Shown here: piece by piece, positions 1 to 4,890 of the stretch
Layout of the letters: each line of letters opens with the position of its first letter
Position numbering within the stretch: position 1 is the stretch's first letter
Assembly (NCBI GenBank): GCA_042218715.1
Contig: JBDGQU010000173.1
Coordinates: 1 to 6,551, forward strand
Length of the DNA stretch: 6,551 bases
From: JAGXLP01 sp042218715
GTDB lineage: Bacteria > Bipolaricaulota > Bipolaricaulia > M55B111
Direction of reading: 5' to 3'
Program-made: the position numbers and the translations under genes
The notes under the pieces: generated by a model
What the model was told of the DNA's origin: nothing
Seen by the model: the letters and a program-made list of their open reading frames with translations, nothing else
The model's database searches: none

Positions 1-1243
1 CGTTTTGCCTGGTATCTACGCTCTGTAAAGTTTTTACCGAGTCGGCCTCGTTCAATACCCTTATCGGGGTTTCCTCTTCGCCCGCCCTACGAGCTTTTTG
101 GAGATGAGTATAAAGTGAATTGGAGGAGGTATATCTCAGTCGGTTAATTGCCCTGTCCAGTTTCCCCAATTCGAATTGTGCCCGGTCGACTAATGCCTGT
201 TTTTCGCGGATTTTCCGCCTGAATTCGTCAATTTTGGACGATAGATAATCGACTTCCTTCTCTAGCGAAGCGATATCCACTTCCGTAGCTATCTTTTTCT
301 CCTTAAAAGTAGTGAAGACCTCGTTAATCTTCTGGGTTTTAACCTGGGCCAGTTCTGAACTTCCCCCCTGAGACTCCCCTTGATTATCGGCTTTATCATC
401 TTCAGACTGGTTTGCGGATTGTTTATCGGTATTTCGGAAGGTTTCCAAAGGCATCGATCGTTCGAGATATAGATACCTGGGCTCGTCCTCTAGAGCCGAT
501 TTTAGGGAAGTCAGTTTAGCTTTTTTCTTTTCTAACCTCAGTTTGGCGGATTCGAGGGAAGCAAGGAACTCTTTATACTTGTTTTGCAGGGCGTCAATTT
601 CTATTTCTAACGACTGCAAATTGTATTTTTGTCTGGCCTTTATTCTCTGGTTAATTTTTGCTTTTAGCTCCTCCTGGACCCTGGAATACTTTTTCGAAAT
701 CAACTTCTTGTATCTGTCTATTTCTCGAAAGAGAAGTGGCGTCGCCCGGTTGACGTAGAGCTGGGCCCATTTGTTTGTAATTTCTTTAATCCTGGTTCGA
801 TTCTGTCCGGTAACGGTGAGGGTTATAGTAGGCTTCTTTAGTTTGGCTTTGGAACCACCCGGTTCGGTAAGGCTTACCGACATGCGGTTCTTTAGCGAGC
901 TTGCCGCCTTTCTATCTCCAGCGTCCGTAGGTTCGACCTTGCTTTTGAGAGTTTTGAGCAATTTCTCGGAAAACCCGACCTCTTTAGGATCGAACTTCGA
1001 AATAAAATCTACTTTTCCCTGAGGTTCTCCGGGGAAATAGATCAGACGATCGGCCAAAGAAGAAGTTACTATTAAGGAAGCTTGAGTGCTGTATTTTGGC
1101 TTCGTGGAGAGAGAAAAGGCCAGAGCAGCTCCAATTGCTATAACGAAGACCAGCGCTATTATCCATTTCTGCTGCCATATTACTTTGATGTAGTCTCGGA
1201 GATCTACTTCGTATTCGTAGGGGTCGCGCACCTCATCTTCCAT
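1..1243 (-). CDS. Wzz/GumC-type polysaccharide chain-length/export protein, 3' end cut by window edge
   Basis: I translated this frame by hand from the ATG at 1243: 414 codons run open to the left edge, so the C-terminus is missing. An AAGGAG ribosome site (1253-1258) lies 9 nt upstream. The N-terminus fits the Wzz domain: an acidic cytoplasmic start with VDLRDYIKVIWQQKW (residues 13-27), one membrane segment at about 28-46, then KPKYSTQASLIVTSS entering the periplasm. Two long charged coiled-coil stretches follow (about 172-256 and 303-370), separated by a polar Ser/Gln/Asp/Gly-rich linker at about 270-300. In this family (polysaccharide co-polymerases) a second membrane helix closes the protein, sometimes followed by a tyrosine kinase domain; both would lie beyond the edge. 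The family oligomerises in the inner membrane and sets chain length or aids export of surface polysaccharide. The domain call is firm, but the exact polymer and subtype are unknown. A dedicated promoter lies just upstream. Confidence 0.85.
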   Translation of the reverse strand, partial: MEDEVRDPYEYEVDLRDYIKVIWQQKWIIALVFVIAIGAALAFSLSTKPKYSTQASLIVTSSLADRLIYFPGEPQGKVDFISKFDPKEVGFSEKLLKTLKSKVEPTDAGDRKAASSLKNRMSVSLTEPGGSKAKLKKPTITLTVTGQNRTRIKEITNKWAQLYVNRATPLLFREIDRYKKLISKKYSRVQEELKAKINQRIKARQKYNLQSLEIEIDALQNKYKEFLASLESAKLRLEKKKAKLTSLKSALEDEPRYLYLERSMPLETFRNTDKQSANQSEDDKADNQGESQGGSSELAQVKTQKINEVFTTFKEKKIATEVDIASLEKEVDYLSSKIDEFRRKIREKQALVDRAQFELGKLDRAINRLRYTSSNSLYTHLQKARRAGEEETPIRVLNEADSVKTLQSVDTRQN

Positions 1244-1273
1244 ATTTTTCCGCTCCTTTTGGGAATTTATCAA

Positions 1274-1303
1274 AGTTTAACCCTGGTAGAGTGGTGTTGT
1301 CAA
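1274..1303 (-). promoter_or_regulatory. Predicted sigma70-type promoter of the Wzz-like gene
   Basis: Read on the minus strand, a perfect -35 box TTGACA (1298-1303) is followed after 18 nt by TAAACT (1274-1279), which matches four of six bases of TATAAT. A start site near 1267 would give a leader of about 24 nt containing the AAGGAG ribosome site. Transcription of this gene therefore need not depend on the phosphatase gene upstream. This is a prediction from the sequence only. Confidence 0.6.
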
Positions 1304-1392
1304 TTATTTTCCCCTGATGACGACTTTTCCCGGTATTGTTAGTCCCTCAGTTCTTTCACCACAGTCGGACTTAATATTTCGCCCGTTATTAT

Positions 1393-1477
1393 CCCTCTGC
1401 CGCTTACCTGGCAACTAATTTAACCTTATAATCCTGAAAATATGCGAAATCCCGGCAGCCAGGCAAGCGGCAGAGGG
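1393..1477. repeat. Long inverted repeat, 20-bp arms with 45-bp spacer
   Basis: The left arm (1393-1412, beginning CCCTCTGCCG) and the right arm (1458-1477, ending CGGCAGAGGG) are reverse complements at 19 of 20 positions. On a minus-strand RNA the one difference becomes a G-U pair, so the stem would be continuous; on a plus-strand RNA it is an A-C mismatch. The element sits between two minus-strand genes and lacks a following T-run, so it is not a classic terminator. TAT flanks both outer ends directly (1390-1392 and 1478-1480), which could be a target duplication of a tiny mobile element but is also easily chance. It may act as an mRNA-end or regulatory hairpin. Confidence 0.75.
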
Positions 1478-1564
1478 TATAGATGATAAAACTAAGTTAC
1501 CGTTCGCGAATTCTGGCTGTATTTATAATGGTGAAAGCCCTGAGAGCTATTTACTTCCTGCTAA

Positions 1565-2320
1565 CTATAGTTCTTCTATCGTTAAATCCTTTCCTGATGT
1601 TATCGGTCCCTCGGCTAGTGCGACTTTTCTGGACGTCCCGTAGGCTGAGGACGTAAATATCGTAATACACCGGTTTTCGAAAGTGTAGGTGGGGACGTTC
1701 GGTTGGTGGGACCGTATCAGAACGGATTTCTCCAGGCTGTCCATGGCCTGGTTAAAGTAATCTGCTCCCAGCTGCGGACGACCGAATCCACCGCCGAGCA
1801 CGTAGCCGTCAACTTCGTTGAAATCTCCCCAGGTGATTTTTTCCCAGTTGGAATCTCCTCCTTCTATCCGGTTTATATCTTCCAGGTCCGAAACGTCCGG
1901 AAGTCCGCCGTGAGTTGCCAGGATTCCGTTCCATGAAAAAGCCAGCGGTAGCCGGGATAATAGTTTCTGGTACTTATCTCTATCCCCGGGGGATAAAGAA
2001 TTCCAGAAATTTACCGGGCCGAACTTGCGAAATTTTAGCCCCTCGTGATTTCCCTGGAGCAGAAACACCCTGTTTGGGTTGTCGAGCTTCTGGGTCAGCA
2101 GGTAGTTCACGTTCTCTTCTGACCTTTCCCCTCTATCGACGTAGTCCCCGAGGAAGACTATTACGGTGTTACCGTCGAAGTACCTGTTAAATACTTTCCG
2201 CGAGGCCCCGAGATCACCGTGAGTGTCCCCGACGAAAACCAATCTTTCGGGGTTATTGTCTAGGTGAACGAGGTTGTTTGCTTCTATTATGTTATCTATT
2301 TCACTGTAATTTATGTTCAT
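1565..2320 (-). CDS. PPP-family metallophosphatase (serine/threonine phosphatase-like)
   Basis: This 251-residue protein carries the full motif set of the PPP branch of calcineurin-like phosphoesterases: GDTHGD (31-36), GDYVDRG (58-64), GNHE (90-93), THGG with His137, and RSH with Arg203 and His205. By family knowledge Asp32, His34, Asp59, Asn91, His137 and His205 bind two metal ions, Arg63 and Arg203 bind the phosphate, and His92 is the likely acid. The usual LRGNHE reads LQGNHE here. No signal peptide or membrane segment is visible, so it should act in the cytoplasm. It hydrolyses phosphomonoesters, plausibly phosphoserine/threonine in proteins, but small-molecule substrates such as dinucleoside polyphosphates cannot be excluded. 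Its length is normal for bacterial members and no extra domain is present. There is no ribosome site before ATG 2320; instead a -10 box sits at the spacing expected for a leaderless mRNA. No kinase or partner gene is adjacent. Confidence 0.88.
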   Translation of the reverse strand: MNINYSEIDNIIEANNLVHLDNNPERLVFVGDTHGDLGASRKVFNRYFDGNTVIVFLGDYVDRGERSEENVNYLLTQKLDNPNRVFLLQGNHEGLKFRKFGPVNFWNSLSPGDRDKYQKLLSRLPLAFSWNGILATHGGLPDVSDLEDINRIEGGDSNWEKITWGDFNEVDGYVLGGGFGRPQLGADYFNQAMDSLEKSVLIRSHQPNVPTYTFENRCITIFTSSAYGTSRKVALAEGPITSGKDLTIEEL

Positions 2321-2326
2321 GGAAAA

Positions 2327-2355
2327 ATTCTAGTCAAGTCAGTTAGGTAGTACAA
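2327..2355 (-). promoter_or_regulatory. Predicted promoter for a leaderless phosphatase mRNA
   Basis: On the minus strand TAGAAT (2327-2332) matches five of six bases of the -10 consensus and is followed by exactly six bases (TTTTCC) before the ATG at 2320. Transcription would then begin at the A of the start codon. A weaker -35 candidate TTGTAC (2350-2355) lies 17 nt upstream. The absence of any purine-rich ribosome site in the preceding 20 bases agrees with a leaderless message. Confidence 0.5.
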
Positions 2356-2371
2356 CCTAAGTCGTGCGATT
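2355..2371. promoter_or_regulatory. Shared 17-bp upstream motif, copy 1
   Basis: The 17 bases beginning ACCTAAGTCG here match 6444-6460 at 16 of 17 positions, the difference being T versus A at the eleventh base. This copy starts 35 bp upstream of the phosphatase start codon and touches its candidate -35 box. Both copies lie upstream of a minus-strand gene in the same orientation, which fits an operator or an activator site. The function is inferred, and chance is not excluded. Confidence 0.4.
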
Positions 2372-2572
2372 TGAAACGCGGCCCCGAAAGACTTGGCTAT
2401 AGGTGACCTTGAATGGATTCGAGTGCCCGAACCTTCGGAAAGACCAATAGCAATCCGGGTGGGTGGTATCTCCACGAATCAGGAGGGCACGGGGACTCTT
2501 TGACTAGTTCCGTGTTCCGAGTTCGTAGTCCCGGGTTAACGGCAAAAATCAAAAACTTGAGATTCCGGTTAC

Positions 2573-2632
2573 TTCGATAGTCGGATCTTTCCAGATCCGT
2601 TGTTGTGGTTGGTGGGAGTGTCATAACCTTCC
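2573..2632 (+). repeat. Hairpin repeat family, copy A
   Basis: The unit starts TTCGATAG, has a 7-bp stem CGGATCT/AGATCCG (2582-2588 with 2593-2599) around a TTCC loop, and continues with a GT-rich tail ending near GGGAGTGTCATAA. It matches copy B at 54 of 60 positions with an 80-bp start-to-start distance, and it matches copies C and D on the opposite strand more loosely. The arrangement resembles bacterial REP/BIME-type palindromic elements, but I do not recognise a named family. Confidence 0.8.
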
Positions 2633-2652
2633 TCTGGCCCTAATATACCTTT

Positions 2653-2712
2653 TTCGATAGCCGGATCTTTCTAGATCCGTTGTTGTGTTTGGTAGGAGTG
2701 TCATAATTTTCC
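2653..2712 (+). repeat. Hairpin repeat family, copy B
   Basis: The start is TTCGATAGCC, followed by the stem CGGATCT/AGATCCG (2662-2668 with 2673-2679) with loop TTCT and the tail GTTGTTGTG...AGGAGTGTCAT. Its eight bases CGATAGCC are identical to those of inverted copy C, although the stem sequence differs. Confidence 0.8.
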
Positions 2713-2746
2713 CTTCGGTAGATTTTCACGTGGTTTCTACCAAAGG
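2712..2746. repeat. Imperfect hairpin between repeat copies
   Basis: CCTT-C-GGTAGA (2712-2722) pairs with TCTACC-A-AAGG (2736-2746), giving ten base pairs with one C-A mismatch and a 13-base loop. No T-run follows on either strand, so I do not call it a terminator. It begins at the end of repeat copy B and may be part of the same structured region. Confidence 0.5.
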
Positions 2747-2756
2747 TAATAAATCA

Positions 2757-2803
2757 ACACTTCGACCAAAATGTACACCAGGGCTCGAAAGCCCTGGCTA
2801 TCG
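2757..2803 (-). repeat. Hairpin repeat family, copy C (inverted)
   Basis: Read on the minus strand: CGATAGCC, then an 8-bp perfect stem CCAGGGCT/AGCCCTGG (plus-strand 2790-2797 with 2778-2785) with a TTCG loop, then GGTGTACA and a tail ending GAAGTGT. Compared with copies A and B, three pairs of the six-pair stem core changed on both sides so that pairing is kept. A further partial copy start (ACACTTC) lies 64 bp away at 2821-2827, right at the gap. Confidence 0.75.
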
Positions 2804-2805
2804 TT

Positions 2806-2949
2806 TCTATTGTCAACCATACACTTCNNNNNNNNNNNNNNNNNNNNNNNNNNNNNNNNNNNNNNNNNNNNNNNNNNNNNNNNNNNNNNNNNNNNNNNNN
2901 NNNNNNNNNNNNNNNNNNNNNNNNNNNTCTATTGTCAACCATACACTTC
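2806..2949. repeat. Identical 22-bp sequence on both sides of the gap
   Basis: Bases 2806-2827 (start TCTATTGTC, end ACACTTC) and 2928-2949 are identical and run exactly to the edges of the N block on both sides. Either two contig ends overlap by 22 bp and the gap is artificial, or a tandem array with a 64-bp period was not resolved. If the overlap is real, copies C and D would lie 64 bp apart. Confidence 0.85.
2828..2927. other. Assembly gap, 100 N
   Basis: Exactly 100 N, the conventional placeholder for a scaffold gap of unknown size. The true length may be zero or much larger. Reading frames that cross it have no meaning. Confidence 0.97.
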
Positions 2950-2987
2950 CAACTATGTGTACACCGAGGCTAGAAAGCCACGACTAA
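2943..2987 (-). repeat. Hairpin repeat family, copy D (inverted), abutting the DppC stop codon
   Basis: Read on the minus strand: ATTAGTCG, then stem CGTGGCT/AGCCTCG with one T-T mismatch around a TTCT loop (plus-strand 2965-2982), then GGTGTACA and GTTGGAAGTGT as in copy C. The permease stop codon (2984-2986) lies inside the outer edge of the unit, one base from the stem, so the hairpin directly follows the end of the operon and could protect or end its mRNA. There is no T-run, so it is not a standard terminator. Confidence 0.7.
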
Positions 2988-3853
2988 TTTTGGTGAATCC
3001 TGGTCAGCCGGGGGTCGAGCAAATCTCGGAGTCCGTCTCCGGCCAGGTTAAATCCTAACACCGTAAACACAATAGCTAATCCGGGAAAAATAGCCGGCCA
3101 GGGGGATAGCCCCATAAAGGATTGGGCCTGCTTTAACATGAGACCCCAGGACGAGTTTGGCGGTTGTACGCCGAGGCCAAGGTAGCTGAGTCCGGCTTCC
3201 GCCAGGATGGCCAGGGCAAACTGAGACGACGTCTGGACCAGGATGGGAGAGCTAAGGTTGGGTAGTACGTGTCGGGTTACTATCGAAAAGTCCGATCTGC
3301 CCGAGGCCCTTGCCGCTTCAACAAATTGCCGTTCCTGTACCGACAGGAATTTTCCCCGGGTGAGACGGGCAAAGATAGGGATATTGAATAGACCTATAGC
3401 AATCATCGAATTAACGAGACCAGGCCCCAGTAATGAGGTCGCGAGCACCGCGGTAATTACCGGGGGGAATCCGTACATCGCGTCTATCAATCTCATCAGC
3501 GAAGTATCAACCCATTTACCAAAGAAAGCCGCCAGACAACCTACCGGCACGCCGATAGATATCCCTATCCCGACGGCAATTAATCCCACGGCGAAGCTAT
3601 TCCGGGACCCCACCATGACCCGACTGAGCACGTCCCTTCCGTACTGATCAGTTCCAAAGGGATGTTTCCAGCTCGGTGGTAGAAGTCGGTCCCCGATATT
3701 CATACTGGAAGGGGGGTAGGGAGTTAGGAAGTAACTGCTGGCGAAAGTTACCAGAGCTAGAATGACGATCATGCCCCCGACCATCAGGTGGGGGGTAGCC
3801 CATTTTTTCGGAAACCTGGAAATTTGTTTAAGGCGAGTTTTGAACTTCCTCAC
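2984..3853 (-). CDS. dppC: DppC-type ABC transporter permease (peptide/nickel family)
   Basis: This 289-residue inner-membrane permease is of the DppC/OppC class. A basic N-terminus leads into membrane helix 1 (about 24-43), then the class-typical HPFGTDQYGRDVLSRV (64-79). Further helices lie at about 86-111, 132-160, 204-224 and 252-272. The EAA loop that docks the ATPase is VEAARASGRSDFSIVTRHVLPN (178-199), split here only by normal family variation. GLSYLGLGVQPP (221-232) and LLDPRL near the C-terminus are also typical. The start is GTG at 3853, chosen because AGGAGG (3859-3864) lies 5 nt upstream. The upstream permease gene stops 12 bp before it, so the two are probably translated together as a heterodimer channel. 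The symbol marks the family only; substrate (peptide, nickel, sugar or other) is not shown. No ATPase gene follows. Confidence 0.9.
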   Translation of the reverse strand: MRKFKTRLKQISRFPKKWATPHLMVGGMIVILALVTFASSYFLTPYPPSSMNIGDRLLPPSWKHPFGTDQYGRDVLSRVMVGSRNSFAVGLIAVGIGISIGVPVGCLAAFFGKWVDTSLMRLIDAMYGFPPVITAVLATSLLGPGLVNSMIAIGLFNIPIFARLTRGKFLSVQERQFVEAARASGRSDFSIVTRHVLPNLSSPILVQTSSQFALAILAEAGLSYLGLGVQPPNSSWGLMLKQAQSFMGLSPWPAIFPGLAIVFTVLGFNLAGDGLRDLLDPRLTRIHQN

Positions 3854-3858
3854 TATTT

Positions 3859-3864
3859 CCTCCT
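3859..3864 (-). promoter_or_regulatory. Ribosome binding site fixing the GTG start of the DppC gene
   Basis: A consensus AGGAGG on the minus strand lies 5 nt before the GTG at 3853 and just after the TGA stop of the upstream permease (3866-3868). It supports the GTG start and close translational coupling. Confidence 0.75.
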
Positions 3865-3865
3865 G

Positions 3866-4810
3866 TCAGGTCAATCTGATCCGGGGGTCCAGGATTCCGT
3901 AAGCGATATCTACTAGATAATTTATCGTGATTATTGCTCCCGCGAGGAGAGTAACGATGCCCTGAACGAGTTGAAGATCTCTTTGCTCTACGGCCAGTAT
4001 GAGCAGTCGTCCGAGTCCGGGAAGCTGAAATACGGTCTCGACGATAACCGCACCGGCTAATAGCTGGCCCATTTGTAGACCTATGAGAGTAATCACCGAA
4101 ATCAGCGAATTTGAAAGAACGTGTTTGGAGAGAATTTTTATTTCCGGGAGGCCTCGACTTCTGGCGGCGGTGACGTAATCCCGGGAAAGCACCTCAAGGG
4201 CCGACGATCTGGTCATCCTTGTCAGGGCGGCCGATTGAATTAGGGCGAGCGTCACCACGGGAAGGACAAGAGATCTTAGCGCCCCCGCAGGATTCGTTCC
4301 CCATTCGATAAATCCCCCCGCCGGTAGCAGGTTTAATTTAACCGAGAACAGAAGCAGGCCCAGTATTCCCAGCCAGAAAGCGGGAACCGATATTCCCAGT
4401 TGGGAAAGAGCGATTATCCCAAAGTCGCCCAGTCTCTGATGATTGATTGCGGCAAGTATTCCCAGTGGTAAGGCGATAAAAACGGAAAGTACGGTAGCGA
4501 GAAGAGTCAGGGGGATTGTAACCCCGAGCCGGGAGATGATGAGACTGCTTACGCTCTTTTCGTAGAATATCGAATGACCCATATTCCCGGTTAATAAGCC
4601 TCTTAGCCAATTGAAATATTGAACGTGAATTGGTTTGTTCAGACCAAGCTCTTCTCTTAACCGGGCCAGGCTGCCCGGCGAAGCGTTTATTCCCAGAATG
4701 AGTTGCGCCGGATCACCGGGAAGTAACCTCAGGACGATAAATACGACCAACGAAACTAGTAAAAGGGTGATGGCCAGACCGAGAATCTTTCTTGTAACGT
4801 AGGCAGTCAT
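3866..4810 (-). CDS. dppB: DppB-type ABC transporter permease (peptide/nickel family)
   Basis: This 314-residue inner-membrane permease is of the DppB/OppB class, normal in length. Helix 1 (about 9-29) is followed by the family motif LRLLPGDPA (27-35); more helices lie at about 99-121, 131-157, 181-197, 236-260 and 280-304. The ATPase-docking loop is YVTAARSRGLPEIKILSKHVLSN (212-234), and the protein ends with GILDPRIRLT, another class hallmark. It should pair with the DppC-type protein encoded next. An in-frame TGA lies two codons upstream of ATG 4810, which fixes the start. No Shine-Dalgarno-like sequence is visible in the 20 bases before it, unlike its two operon neighbours. It sits 80 bp behind the binding-protein gene, with a hairpin in between. 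The symbol denotes family; the transported compound is not known. Confidence 0.9.
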   Translation of the reverse strand: MTAYVTRKILGLAITLLLVSLVVFIVLRLLPGDPAQLILGINASPGSLARLREELGLNKPIHVQYFNWLRGLLTGNMGHSIFYEKSVSSLIISRLGVTIPLTLLATVLSVFIALPLGILAAINHQRLGDFGIIALSQLGISVPAFWLGILGLLLFSVKLNLLPAGGFIEWGTNPAGALRSLVLPVVTLALIQSAALTRMTRSSALEVLSRDYVTAARSRGLPEIKILSKHVLSNSLISVITLIGLQMGQLLAGAVIVETVFQLPGLGRLLILAVEQRDLQLVQGIVTLLAGAIITINYLVDIAYGILDPRIRLT

Positions 4811-4843
4811 CGTTCAATCAAGCGGCGAAGACTTTCGTAACGT

Positions 4844-4867
4844 CCGGGACCAGCTCAGCTGCCCCGG
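4844..4867 (-). promoter_or_regulatory. GC-rich intercistronic hairpin in the transporter operon
   Basis: On the minus strand CCGGG...CCCGG (five pairs) encloses CAGCTGAGCTG, which forms four more pairs with a three-base loop, separated by a small internal loop. It lies between the binding-protein stop and the DppB start and has no T-run. In many ABC importer operons such hairpins protect the upstream mRNA or partly stop transcription, so the binding protein is made in excess. That role is inferred here. CCGGTTGG is repeated next to it (4864-4871, 4873-4880). Confidence 0.6.
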
Positions 4868-4890
4868 TTGGGCCGGTTGGATCCGATTCA

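Larger units (their letters stand above)
1244..1564. other. Intergenic region between phosphatase and Wzz-like gene
   Basis: These 321 bases hold the Wzz-like gene's ribosome site and promoter near the left end and a 20-bp inverted repeat in the middle. An 8-bp palindrome TTCGCGAA lies at 1503-1510. I see no strong rho-independent terminator behind the phosphatase: a five-pair hairpin (1536-1548) is not followed by a T-run. A short plus-strand reading frame starting at 1483 is discussed in the findings but is not called as a gene. Confidence 0.6.
2321..2983. other. Gene-poor intergenic region with repeats and assembly gap
   Basis: No convincing gene lies here. From left to right it holds the phosphatase promoter and the shared motif, a stretch at about 2380-2570 with only degenerate similarity to the hairpin repeats (for example GCCCCGAAAG...TTGGCTATA at 2383-2401), two plus-oriented hairpin repeats, a separate imperfect hairpin, one inverted repeat copy, the 100-N gap and a final inverted copy abutting the stop codon of the DppC gene. 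I found no tRNA or other RNA gene in it. Confidence 0.7.

Noticed and set aside
543..1342. Several plus-strand open frames opposite the Wzz-like gene
   Set aside because: They are antisense to a continuous 414-codon frame with a clear domain, ribosome site and promoter, and have no recognisable features of their own.
1536..1548. Terminator behind the phosphatase gene
   Set aside because: A five-pair hairpin with one G-U pair (AGCTC/GGGCT) is too weak and is not followed by a T-run on the minus strand.
2380..2570. Possible tRNA or other structured RNA
   Set aside because: Sequences such as GTTCGTAGTCCCGG look superficially tRNA-like, but no acceptor stem, anticodon arm or T-loop can be assembled around them.
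2397..2624. 75-codon open frame on the minus strand beside the phosphatase
   Set aside because: No recognisable domain, an unusual Pro/Thr/Arg-rich composition and overlap with repeat copy A; its start codon lies in the repeat tail. Best read as a chance frame in intergenic DNA.
2573..2987. CRISPR array
   Set aside because: Only two units per orientation, units are self-complementary and differ in stem sequence, spacing is 80 and 64 bp with a conserved spacer, and no cas gene is present.
2685..3058. Open frames crossing the N block on both strands
   Set aside because: They exist only because N codons are not counted as stops; the flanking sequence is repeat DNA.
3243..3647. 134-codon plus-strand open frame opposite the DppC gene
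   Set aside because: It is a shadow of the permease; the minus strand has all conserved permease motifs in this interval.
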